Origin: Treponema sp.
GTDB taxonomy: Bacteria > Spirochaetota > Spirochaetia > Treponematales > Treponemataceae
Reading direction: 5' to 3'
Length of the DNA: 64,000 nucleotides
Assembly: GCA_017548565.1 (NCBI GenBank)
Contig: JAFYZU010000023.1
Coordinates: 1 to 64,000, forward strand
In this document: one piece after another, positions 54,161-62,411 of the stretch
Layout of the letters: every line of letters starts with the position of its first letter
How positions within the stretch are numbered: the stretch's first letter is position 1
Program-made: the position numbers and the translations under genes
Notes under the pieces: model-generated
Database searches by the model: none
Seen by the model: only the letters and a program-made list of their open reading frames with translations
Told to the model about the DNA's origin: nothing

Positions 54161-54247
54161 TAATGTTCATCTTCTTGATTAATTTCGAAAAAACAGATAA
54201 TATAGTTATATTTTACGGAATTACCGCAAATAAGGAGGTGAACATTA
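54161..54247 (+). promoter_or_regulatory. rpsU leader with complementarity that buries the ribosome binding site
   Basis: TAATGTTCATCTTCTTG (54161-54177) can pair with TAAGGAGGTGAACATTA (54231-54247) over 17 bp, 14 Watson-Crick and 3 G-T, covering the whole Shine-Dalgarno sequence up to the ATG. A competing pair exists, CGGTAAT (54158-54164) with ATTACCG (54220-54226). Only transcripts starting upstream of 54161 contain the left arm. Confidence 0.6.
54175..54203 (+). promoter_or_regulatory. rpsU promoter candidate
   Basis: TTGATT (54175-54180), 17-nt spacer, TAATAT (54198-54203). A transcript from here would lack the left arm of the RBS-burying helix. Confidence 0.5.
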
Positions 54248-54454
54248 ATGGCAACAATCATGGTTGATGATTCAGAAAACCTTGAAAAAGCAATCAAACG
54301 TTTTAAGCGTATGGTTGAAAAAGAAGGTATCATCCGCGAATACAAAAAGCGTGAATATTTTGAAAAACCTTCTGCCACTCTTCACCAGAAGAAAACAACT
54401 CTTGAAAGAAAACTTTTGAACAAGAGACGTAAGACTGAAAAAAAAGAATTCTAA
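54248..54454 (+). CDS. rpsU: 30S ribosomal protein S21
   Basis: 68 residues, very basic: [19 protein letters not shown] and [19 protein letters not shown] match S21, with a Lys/Arg tail. S21 helps the 30S subunit pair with the Shine-Dalgarno sequence of mRNAs. A very strong AAGGAGGTG RBS is present. The gene stands alone with its own promoter and terminator. Confidence 0.95.
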   Translation: MATIMVDDSENLEKAIKRFKRMVEKEGIIREYKKREYFEKPSATLHQKKTTLERKLLNKRRKTEKKEF

Positions 54455-54480
54455 TTTATTTAGAATATTTTGGTTAAAAG

Positions 54481-54509
54481 GACTGTACGATAGGGTACAG
54501 TCTTTTTTT
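54481..54509 (+). terminator. Rho-independent terminator after rpsU
   Basis: GACTGTAC (54481-54488), loop GATAGG, GTACAGTC (54495-54502), then seven T. Also positioned to separate the convergent HD gene. Confidence 0.93.
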
Positions 54510-54526
54510 ATATTTTAATTTTTCTT

Positions 54527-55138
54527 TTATTTTAACCAGCCTTTTTTTACAGCATTGTCAATATTTGCCTGTACCCATTTATAGACTTCGGGCATGAAAT
54601 CCTTTATGACAGCCATCCGTTGTTCAACATCACCGGAACAGGTTTGCCCTTCTGTCCAGGTATGACCATCTGTAAGGGTATTATGTAAAAAGGGCTGGAG
54701 TCTGTCCATGCAGGCCGCGTATTTGGCATCTGCTGTTTTTATTTCGTCGAATTCTTCCCAAAGCTCACGGATTTCTTTTCCCTGTTCCTCCGGGAGTTGT
54801 GCAAAAAGTCTGTCTGCGGCTTTTGATTCACGCTCTTTTTTATCGAGGTTTCCCTTTTTATCGTAGGCAAAGGTATCTCCTGCATAAATTTCAATTAAAT
54901 CATGGACAATGCACATTTTTACTGCATGATTTATATCAACCTTTTCTTCTGCATATTCTTCAAAGAGCAGACACATTAAAGCGATGTGCCAGGAGTGTTC
55001 GGCATCATTTTCGCGGCGTGATTTATCAATAAGCATTGTACGGCGAAAAACCGACGTCATTTTATCCACTTCAGCCGTAAAACGAAGCTGCCGGTCAAGG
55101 CGAATGTTGTTTGATTCTAAAAAATTATTTACAGGCAT
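54527..55138 (-). CDS. HD-domain nucleotidase-like hydrolase (YfbR/HDDC2 type)
   Basis: 203 residues. RRENDAEHSWHIALMCLL, IVHDLIEIYAGD and CMDRLQPFLHN give the His...HisAsp...Asp metal site of HD_3 proteins such as YfbR and HDDC2, which remove phosphate from deoxynucleoside 5'-monophosphates. Substrate not proven here. The ATG comes straight after the T-run of the glyA terminator and has no RBS, an odd arrangement given that the LDRQLRF region just after it is conserved in the family and argues against a later start. Confidence 0.82.
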   Translation of the reverse strand: MPVNNFLESNNIRLDRQLRFTAEVDKMTSVFRRTMLIDKSRRENDAEHSWHIALMCLLFEEYAEEKVDINHAVKMCIVHDLIEIYAGDTFAYDKKGNLDKKERESKAADRLFAQLPEEQGKEIRELWEEFDEIKTADAKYAACMDRLQPFLHNTLTDGHTWTEGQTCSGDVEQRMAVIKDFMPEVYKWVQANIDNAVKKGWLK

Positions 55139-55166
55139 AAAAAAAACAGGGGTCTTTATGACCCCT
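55139..55166 (-). terminator. Rho-independent terminator after glyA
   Basis: On the minus strand AGGGGTC (55160-55166), loop ATAAA, GACCCCT (55148-55154), followed by a T-run that ends at the ATG of the next gene. Confidence 0.88.
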
Positions 55167-55171
55167 TATGT

Positions 55172-56671
55172 TTATTTCACAAATTCTTTTTTCAAGAATT
55201 CAAGATCAAGCTGAGGATAAAGTACATGGGCTTTGAGGAGCTTGTTTACTCTTTCTCTTGCGGCATTTACTGTATCATCAGATATTTCAATTTTTCCTTT
55301 TGCAGGCTTTCCTTCTTTCGTAACTCCAGGTTTTGTGTTCTTTAATACAAAGTCAATGATATCTGCTACTTCTTTCATATCTGCTTCGTTCATACCTAAA
55401 GTTGTAAGACCAGGTGTTCCGATACGGATTCCCGAAGTCCACCATGCACCGTTTTTATCATATGGAAGGGCATTGGCATTTGCAGTTACACCGCATTTGA
55501 ATAAAGCTGCTTCTGCCTGTTTTCCTGTCAAGCCGTAAACCGTTACATCACAGAGCATAAGGTGATTGTCAGTTCCACCAGTCTGGAGCGGAATACCGTG
55601 AGATTTACATCCTTCGGCAAGTGCCTGTGCATTTTTTACTACGTTATGTGCCCATGTTTTATATTCATCTGTATTTGCTTCTTTAAATGCAATTGCTTTT
55701 GCTGCCATAATATGACCAAGAGGTCCGCCCAATACCATAGGACATCCCTTGTTTACATAGTCAGCGAATTCTTTTTTACAGAGAATCATTGCACCACGAG
55801 GACCACGAAGAGTTTTATGTGTTGTTGTAGTAACTACATCTGCCCATTTAACAGGATCAAAATCACCTTCAAAAACTTTACCTGCAACAAGACCGGCAAA
55901 GTGAGCCATATCTACCATTAATACTGCACCGCATTTATCTGCAATTTCACGGAAGCGTTTGAAATTGATTTTTCTAGGATAGGCAGAAAAACCTGTAAGA
56001 AGAATGAGAGGTTTAACTTCCATTGCCTGTTTTTCAATTGCATCATAATCAAGAAGACCTGTTTCTTTATCAACACCGTAAGGATGACTTTCGAACATTC
56101 TTGCAGATACATTCATTTTATATCCGTGAGTAAGATGTCCTCCGCATGAATAGTCAAGACCCATAAGCTTCTGGTTACCGAATTTTTTCCTTAAATCGTC
56201 AAACTGTTCTTCTGTAAGGTCATTAAGTGCTTTTACTCCGAGCTGTTCAAGAGTCGGTGTTTCGATTTTAGCACTTAAAATAGCCCAGTATGCTACAAGG
56301 TTTGTGTCTGCACCAGAATGAGGCTGAACGTATGCATACTCTGCACCGAAAAGTTTTTCTGCCTCACGTGCCGCAATGTTTTCAACTGCATCAATATTTA
56401 CACATCCACCGTAATAACGATGCTCAGGATATCCTTCTGCATATTTATCTGTAAGAAGATTTCCCATTGCAGCCTGAACATTCAATGAACAGTAGTTTTC
56501 GCTTGCAACTAATTTAAGGTGACTTCTCTGGTTGTCAATTTCATTTACGATGCTTGCTGCAATATCAGGTCCGACTGCCGCAACCTGCTGAAGATTTGCA
56601 ACATAAGCGCACATTGCAGCATCCGGTTTTCCGCCGCAAGAGGCAAGATAATTTTCTAATGGTGTAGCCAT
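55172..56671 (-). CDS. glyA: Serine hydroxymethyltransferase, long form
   Basis: 499 residues, against about 415-430 for most bacterial enzymes. LVASENYCSLNVQAAMGN, YPEHRYYGGC, VQPHSGADTNL and VTTTTHKTLRGPRGAM (PLP Lys in THK) are clear. Extra length lies mainly between about 130 and 175 (ETPTLEQLGVKALNDL) and in a C-terminal extension (about 445-475). Chlamydial enzymes have, as I recall, a similar long form. Converts serine and tetrahydrofolate to glycine and methylene-THF. The transcript ends at the hairpin 6 nt downstream. Confidence 0.95.
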   Translation of the reverse strand: MATPLENYLASCGGKPDAAMCAYVANLQQVAAVGPDIAASIVNEIDNQRSHLKLVASENYCSLNVQAAMGNLLTDKYAEGYPEHRYYGGCVNIDAVENIAAREAEKLFGAEYAYVQPHSGADTNLVAYWAILSAKIETPTLEQLGVKALNDLTEEQFDDLRKKFGNQKLMGLDYSCGGHLTHGYKMNVSARMFESHPYGVDKETGLLDYDAIEKQAMEVKPLILLTGFSAYPRKINFKRFREIADKCGAVLMVDMAHFAGLVAGKVFEGDFDPVKWADVVTTTTHKTLRGPRGAMILCKKEFADYVNKGCPMVLGGPLGHIMAAKAIAFKEANTDEYKTWAHNVVKNAQALAEGCKSHGIPLQTGGTDNHLMLCDVTVYGLTGKQAEAALFKCGVTANANALPYDKNGAWWTSGIRIGTPGLTTLGMNEADMKEVADIIDFVLKNTKPGVTKEGKPAKGKIEISDDTVNAARERVNKLLKAHVLYPQLDLEFLKKEFVK

Positions 56672-56767
56672 ATTTTTTTCCTCATGATAAAAAATTTAAT
56701 TATATTAAATTATTTTAGCGGATTTTAAAGAATAATGGAATAGCATAAAACCTTGAGTGAATAATTA

Positions 56768-56796
56768 ATGACAAAAAAAAATTGTTCGTCTATAAT
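56768..56796 (+). promoter_or_regulatory. Promoter of the M28-like peptidase gene, leaderless
   Basis: ATGACA (56768-56773), 17-nt spacer, TATAAT (56791-56796), then 6 nt to the ATG at 56803. No Shine-Dalgarno sequence. A frame extended to a TTG at 56782 would overlap this promoter. Confidence 0.65.
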
Positions 56797-56802
56797 CATT
56801 TT

Positions 56803-57636
56803 ATGTATCAGTTTCCTGCTGATTTTTCTGATTTTATTTCTCTTTCCTGCGACCGTCTTTCGTTTATCAGGCAATATCTGAATGATAATTCAATCAATTG
56901 TAAAATTCTGCAGCTTGGAGAAAAAAAGCATGTTTATGTTGATTTCCCGGAAAGTCAGTATAACCGTTCGTATAAAATAAAGACTCTTATTGCGCATTAC
57001 GACAGATCCGGACAAACCTTCGGGGCAAATGATAATTCCTTTGCTGTTTACTGTCTTCTTGAATTTGCAGTAAAGCTTTTTAAGAAAAATGAAGCACATA
57101 ACGTTCAGATTATTTTAACTGATGGAGAAGAAACACCCCCTGAACCTGAAAATCCTTTGAAAAACATTAATAATGTTACACGCATGGGATCGTATGAGCT
57201 TGCAAAAGTATTTAAACGGCTGAATATTATCAGAAACGACATTTATGTTTTTGACTGCATGGGACGCGGTGATATTCCTGTAATCTGCGAAAACACTTTT
57301 CCTGAAAATACAAATGCTTCTCTTGTAAATACAGTAATTGCTCTTGAAAACAGGGCAGAGGAGCTTGTAAAAAAAGCATCGGGCGGTAAATGGTTTAAAT
57401 TAAAAACTGCGTTTTCAGACAATGCGGCATTTCTTGCAAACGGCATTCCCTGTGTTCAGCTTACGATGCTTCCTTCTAAAGAAATCGATGATTATTTGCA
57501 TGGAATTGTTCCGCAAACCTGGCGACTTCTGCATACGATGGATGATAATCTTTTGAGTCTTTCGTGTAACTCTCATGATATATTTATGAAAATGCTTGAA
57601 TTAATCTCTTTAAATAAAACATCTTCTATATTATAA
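56803..57636 (+). CDS. M28-like zinc aminopeptidase
   Basis: 277 residues from the ATG at 56803. Zinc-peptidase motifs: IAHYDRSGQTFGANDNSFAV (His and Asp ligands), ILTDGEETPP (catalytic and ligand Glu) and WRLLHTMDDN (last His). No signal peptide, so cytosolic, unlike many M28 enzymes. Likely trims peptides or acts as a deacylase of that fold; substrate unknown. 36 nt before a diguanylate cyclase gene. Confidence 0.75.
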   Translation: MYQFPADFSDFISLSCDRLSFIRQYLNDNSINCKILQLGEKKHVYVDFPESQYNRSYKIKTLIAHYDRSGQTFGANDNSFAVYCLLEFAVKLFKKNEAHNVQIILTDGEETPPEPENPLKNINNVTRMGSYELAKVFKRLNIIRNDIYVFDCMGRGDIPVICENTFPENTNASLVNTVIALENRAEELVKKASGGKWFKLKTAFSDNAAFLANGIPCVQLTMLPSKEIDDYLHGIVPQTWRLLHTMDDNLLSLSCNSHDIFMKMLELISLNKTSSIL

Positions 57637-57672
57637 TATTAAAATCTAAGTTTTAACGTTAAAGGTATAAAA

Positions 57673-59046
57673 ATGTCGGTAAAAAACAATCCTGATATTA
57701 AAGGAATCAAAATTAAAACCGTAAATATTTTTCTTATGGTTGTTGCCTGCCTGCTTTGCGTCCTTGTTTTTGTTGAATCTTTTCTGATAACTGAACGTCA
57801 TAATGTTTACAAGGCTTCAATGGACGATTACGCTGAATGCAATAAGGCAATCAATGAGTTTAAAAATGCTTCTGATTATCTTACGAGTCAGGCTACCTTG
57901 TATGCAGTAAATCTGGATTCAAAATATCTTGAAGAATATTTTCGTGAAACCTTACAGTTCCGTAACAGGGAAAAATCTATTGAAATCCTGGAGCTTTCGC
58001 ATAACGGCGATGCATGTGATATTAACATGAAGCTTGCCTTAAAGGAATCGCTTTCAATGCAGCGCACTGAATATTATGCAATAAGACTTATTCTTGAATC
58101 TCAAAAGGTTCGTTATGAAGATATGCCCCAGGTAATACAGGCAGTTTCTGTAGCTCCTGGTGTTCTTGAACTTAGTCCTGAAATAAAGCTTGAACGTGCA
58201 AGACAGATTTTCTTTGATATAAGTTATAACGAATCGAAAAAAAGAGTCATTGATTATACATCTGCCGCTTCTGCCTCACTTGTTGATATTTATTTGAATC
58301 AGAGTGTGGCCGATGAAAAGGATCTTTCGAAAATGTTCATGGTTGAACGAATTTTAATCATTACGCTTTTTACAGTCAGCCTTGTTCTTTTTGTTTTCCT
58401 TGCAATTTTTGTTTTAACTCCTCTTCATCAGCACATAAAATGCATTTCTGAAGGACAAAGAATGTATTACAGGGGTGCTTATGAATTACGTTATATTGCA
58501 AAAACATATAATGGTCTTTTAGATAAAAATGAAATCAGGACATCGATTTTACGTCATAAAGCAGAGCATGATCCTTTAACCGGCCTTATAAACCGTGAAG
58601 GCTTTAATCATATAAAGACAATTCTTGCCGATTCTTCTGAAATGATTGCATATCTTATAATTGATATAGATTTATTTAAATCAATAAACGATAAATATGG
58701 TCATCTTACGGGAGATGAAGTACTTAAAAAAATTGCACTTCTTTTGAGCGAACAGTTCAGAAATACAGACTATGTTGCACGTATCGGCGGCGATGAATTT
58801 GCAGTTATAATGACAAAATGCGGAGATTCACCGGAGGATATAATCCAGTCAAAAATTCAAAAGCTTAATAAAATGCTTCAGAATAAACAGGATGATTTAC
58901 CTTCTGTATCTTTGAGTGTCGGAGTTTCACTTTCTGAATGCGGATATGTAAAAGAAATGGAAGAACAGGCAGACAAGGCTCTTTACAGGGTTAAGAAGGG
59001 AGGAAGATGCAACTGTTCTTTCTATGATGCGGAGCTTTCAGGTTAG
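57673..59046 (+). CDS. Membrane diguanylate cyclase
   Basis: 457 residues. TM1 (about 17-38), an extracytoplasmic helical-bundle-like region (about 39-222), TM2 (about 223-247) and a GGDEF domain (about 290-455). RIGGDEFAVIM is intact and the inhibitory site RNTD lies five residues before it, so it should make c-di-GMP with product feedback. An AAAGG RBS precedes the ATG. Counterpart to the phosphodiesterase at 49.3 kb. Confidence 0.9.
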   Translation: MSVKNNPDIKGIKIKTVNIFLMVVACLLCVLVFVESFLITERHNVYKASMDDYAECNKAINEFKNASDYLTSQATLYAVNLDSKYLEEYFRETLQFRNREKSIEILELSHNGDACDINMKLALKESLSMQRTEYYAIRLILESQKVRYEDMPQVIQAVSVAPGVLELSPEIKLERARQIFFDISYNESKKRVIDYTSAASASLVDIYLNQSVADEKDLSKMFMVERILIITLFTVSLVLFVFLAIFVLTPLHQHIKCISEGQRMYYRGAYELRYIAKTYNGLLDKNEIRTSILRHKAEHDPLTGLINREGFNHIKTILADSSEMIAYLIIDIDLFKSINDKYGHLTGDEVLKKIALLLSEQFRNTDYVARIGGDEFAVIMTKCGDSPEDIIQSKIQKLNKMLQNKQDDLPSVSLSVGVSLSECGYVKEMEEQADKALYRVKKGGRCNCSFYDAELSG

Positions 59047-59070
59047 AATCATTAATAAAAGGAATGTATT

Positions 59071-60021
59071 ATGAAAAAGAATTTTAAATTTGTATTTTTA
59101 TCTTTATTTGTTATATTTATCTTTGCATGTAATTCAACGAAGGTTGAACAGAAAAAGGCAATTCTTTACAGATATCCTGATGCAATGCTCTGGCGGATTG
59201 ACGGATTTGATAAACGCGGAAAGTCTTCTACCGTTTATTGTCTTGGAACGATTCATTATGGTGATGACCGTCTTTATCCGTGGCCTGAATGCATAGATGA
59301 AGCCTTTAATTCTGCAAAACGATATTATGGTGAACTTTCTGAAGAAGATATTGCAGCTCTTCCTAAAGAAGTAATGACAATGCTTATGAAATCCGGTCTA
59401 TCATTAATGACGAACAATAAAAATCAGAAGCCTCTTCCTGAAGGACTTACTAAAGAAGAAATCGGTTATATTGAAAAAACAATTCCAAATATAAAGAATT
59501 ATTATCGTTTTGAACCATGGGTACTCAATACAGTTCTTTCTCAATACGGTAATTCAGGTCTATATTTTAACAAAGGATATGATTCGTACATAATGCAGGA
59601 ATTGCAGAAACGTAAGGTAAAATATCTGGGAATGGATATTTTACAGGATCAGCTTGATGTAATCTGTTTTGGTTCCTGGAATTTTCAGCTCCAGAATCTA
59701 AAAAATTCTTTGCAGGAAATCATGCATCCGGAAAAACAGGAAATCACAATGACTGATCTATATAATGCATATTTAGCTGCTGATGAAAACAAGGTTCTTG
59801 AAATTCTGAATCAGGCTTATGAAACTTCGAATCCTGAGCTTAAGGAAGAATATAAGGATTATATTGAGCTTATACTCAATAAGCGGAATCAGAAATGGGC
59901 TGAAAAGATTCCTGAACTTCTTTATGCAGGAGGGACAACCTTCATTTATGCAGGCTGTGCTCATTTTATTGGTGAAGCGAGTGCCTTTGAATATATGCGT
60001 AAAAACGGAACCTTAGAATAA
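59071..60021 (+). CDS. TraB/GumN-family lipoprotein
   Basis: 316 residues. Signal with FIFAC (Cys about 20). VYCLGTIHYGD near residue 55 and FIYAGCAHFIGE near 295 are the paired GxxH motifs of TraB/GumN/PrgY proteins, a family with a metal-dependent protease-like fold. KVKYLGMDILQDQLDV is also typical. Surface or periplasmic; substrate unknown. AAAGGAATG RBS, 24 nt after the cyclase gene; the stop abuts that of feoB on the other strand. Confidence 0.85.
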   Translation: MKKNFKFVFLSLFVIFIFACNSTKVEQKKAILYRYPDAMLWRIDGFDKRGKSSTVYCLGTIHYGDDRLYPWPECIDEAFNSAKRYYGELSEEDIAALPKEVMTMLMKSGLSLMTNNKNQKPLPEGLTKEEIGYIEKTIPNIKNYYRFEPWVLNTVLSQYGNSGLYFNKGYDSYIMQELQKRKVKYLGMDILQDQLDVICFGSWNFQLQNLKNSLQEIMHPEKQEITMTDLYNAYLAADENKVLEILNQAYETSNPELKEEYKDYIELILNKRNQKWAEKIPELLYAGGTTFIYAGCAHFIGEASAFEYMRKNGTLE

Positions 60022-62373
60022 TCAGAATAAAAGACTTATGAGCTTTACAAGGGCTGCAAAAATCCAGGCAATTATACATTGACCTGTTACCGTTAATAAC
60101 GCCCATTTTAATCCTGACTCCCGTTTAATGGCAGCGACTGCCGCAATGCATGGTGTATAAAGCAGACAGAAAACAAGAAGCGATGCACACGACCATGGCG
60201 ATAAAAAGCCTGTTATTCCCTGCTGACCGAACAATAGAATTATTGTAGAAACTACGCTTTCTTTTGCAATGAATCCGCTTATAAGTGCAGTTGAAATCCT
60301 CCAGTCCCCGAAACCAAGCGGCTTGAATACCGGCGAAATAAAGTCTGCAATTACTGCAAGAATGCTTTTTGATGAATCAGAAACAATGTTAAAGCCAAAA
60401 TCGTATGTCTGTAAAAACCATATGATGACAGTTGCAAGAAAGATTATCGTAAACGCACGCTGTAAAAAATCCTTTGCTTTTTCCCAAAGAAGCAGGGCAA
60501 CATTTTTTGCACCGGGCATCCTGTAGTTTGGGAGCTCCATAACAAACGGAACCGGTTCACCTTTTTTTGTAATTTTTTTAGTGATGAGTGAAACGAGAAC
60601 TGCCGTAAGAATTCCGGTAAAATACAATAAAATCATTACAAGACCGCTTATTGACGGGAAGAAGGTTTGAGTAAGAAAACCATATATCGGTAATTTTGCA
60701 CTACAGCTCATGAACGGTGTAAGAAGGATTGTCATCTTTCGGTCACGTTCAGAAGGAAGTGTTCTGCTTGCCATTACACCGGGAACAGTACAGCCGAATC
60801 CAATCAGCATAGGAACAATACTTCTTCCGGAAAGACCTGTTTTACGTAACAGCTTATCCATTACAAATGCAATACGCGCCATATAGCCTGAATCTTCAAG
60901 AAGTGAAAGAAAGAAGAAGAGGGTAACGATAATCGGAACAAAGGAAACAACGGAACCGACACCCTTGAGAATACCGTCAGTTATAAGTGAATGAAGGAAC
61001 TGGTTTACATTAAGCTTTGTAAGAAGAGTGTCTGTCTGTAGTGTCAGAAAATCAATTCCACGTTCTAGAAGTGACTGAAAGAATGAACCTATGACATTGA
61101 ATGTAAGGAAGAAAACCAGTCCCATTATTGCAAGAAAGGATGGAATTGCGGTCCATTTTCCGGTAAGGATTTTATCTATTTTTTCTGAACGGATTTTTTC
61201 CCTGCTTTTTTTAGGTTTGATTACAGTTTGACTGCAAAGTTTATTGATAAAAGAATATCTCATATTGGCAATTGCCGCAGCTCTGTCTAAAGAACACTCT
61301 TCTTCCATTTGAACGATAATGTGTTCAATCATTTCAAGCTCATTTTTCGAAAGACAAAGTGCTTTTGTAACCCGTTCATCACCTTCGATTAACTTACATG
61401 CTGCAAAACGTAAGGGTAACTGCGCATATTCTGCATGGTCAAAAATCAGATGCATTATTGCGTGAATGCACCTGTGAACTGCACCTGAATCTTCTGCATC
61501 TTTGTCGCAGAAATCTGTGCGGCCCGGATGCTCCTGATATTGTGCAACATGAAGAGCATGGTTTACAAGCTCATCTATGCCCTGATTTTTTGAAGCAGAT
61601 ATTGGAATTACAGGGATTCCCAAAAGCTGTTCCATTTCATTGATTTTGATTGTTCCGCCGTTATTATGAACTTCGTCCATCATATTAAGCGCCAGAACCA
61701 TCGGAACTTCAAGCTCCATAAGCTGCAGGGTAAGGTAAAGATTCCTTTCTATGTTAGTTGCGTCTACAATGTTTATGATACCGGTCGGTTTTTCCTTTAA
61801 GATAAATTCCCTTGAAACAATTTCTTCACAGGTATAAGGCGAAAGTGAATAGATACCCGGAAGATCAGTTACGTCTGTATCAGGTCTTCCTTTGATTGCT
61901 CCGTTTTTTTTATCGACAGTAACCCCCGGAAAATTTCCAATATGCTGATTAGAGCCTGTCAGCTGATTAAATAAAGTTGTTTTTCCGCAGTTTTGATTTC
62001 CTGCAAGTGCAAAGGTTAAAAGTGTCCCCGGTGGAAGAGGGTATTCATCCGCCTTTACATGATATTTTCCGCCTTCACCAAGTCCGGGGTGCTCGGCAGA
62101 CGGTTTGTTTTCTTTTTGGATTTTAATTTGTTCGGTTTCTTCAGAAGCTTCAAGGGGTTTGACTGAAATTTTCTTTGCATCAGCAAGAAGCATTGTAAGT
62201 TCATAACCATGAATGGTTATTTCCATAGGATCGCCCATAGGTGCAAATTTCTGGACCTTTACTTTAGTACCTGGAATAACTCCCATGTCCAGAAAATGCT
62301 GTCGTAAAGCTCCTTTTCCGTTTACCTTTTGAATAACTGCGTTTTGTCCTGTTTTTAATTCATCTAATGTCAT
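60022..62373 (-). CDS. feoB: FeoA-FeoB fusion ferrous iron transporter
   Basis: 783 residues. Residues 1-75 are a FeoA SH3-like domain (LRQHFLDMGVIPGTKVKV); after a charged linker the FeoB G domain begins with GNQNCGKTTLFNQLTG (G1), then NFPGVTVDKK, DLPGIYSL (G3) and ALNMMDE (G4). The membrane part (about 410-780) has two Gate regions with conserved Cys: MLIGFGCTVPGVMASRTL and LLYTPCIAAVAAIKRE. Imports Fe2+. No RBS is clear before the ATG. 38 nt after the FGE-like lipoprotein gene. Confidence 0.93.
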   Translation of the reverse strand: MTLDELKTGQNAVIQKVNGKGALRQHFLDMGVIPGTKVKVQKFAPMGDPMEITIHGYELTMLLADAKKISVKPLEASEETEQIKIQKENKPSAEHPGLGEGGKYHVKADEYPLPPGTLLTFALAGNQNCGKTTLFNQLTGSNQHIGNFPGVTVDKKNGAIKGRPDTDVTDLPGIYSLSPYTCEEIVSREFILKEKPTGIINIVDATNIERNLYLTLQLMELEVPMVLALNMMDEVHNNGGTIKINEMEQLLGIPVIPISASKNQGIDELVNHALHVAQYQEHPGRTDFCDKDAEDSGAVHRCIHAIMHLIFDHAEYAQLPLRFAACKLIEGDERVTKALCLSKNELEMIEHIIVQMEEECSLDRAAAIANMRYSFINKLCSQTVIKPKKSREKIRSEKIDKILTGKWTAIPSFLAIMGLVFFLTFNVIGSFFQSLLERGIDFLTLQTDTLLTKLNVNQFLHSLITDGILKGVGSVVSFVPIIVTLFFFLSLLEDSGYMARIAFVMDKLLRKTGLSGRSIVPMLIGFGCTVPGVMASRTLPSERDRKMTILLTPFMSCSAKLPIYGFLTQTFFPSISGLVMILLYFTGILTAVLVSLITKKITKKGEPVPFVMELPNYRMPGAKNVALLLWEKAKDFLQRAFTIIFLATVIIWFLQTYDFGFNIVSDSSKSILAVIADFISPVFKPLGFGDWRISTALISGFIAKESVVSTIILLFGQQGITGFLSPWSCASLLVFCLLYTPCIAAVAAIKRESGLKWALLTVTGQCIIAWIFAALVKLISLLF

Positions 62374-62411
62374 AATTAATTAAATGTATATAAAAGCTAT
62401 TAAATTTATTA

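Noticed and set aside
56782-56802. TTG start for the M28-like peptidase
   Set aside because: It would overlap a near-consensus -10 box and has no RBS; the ATG at 56803 fits better.
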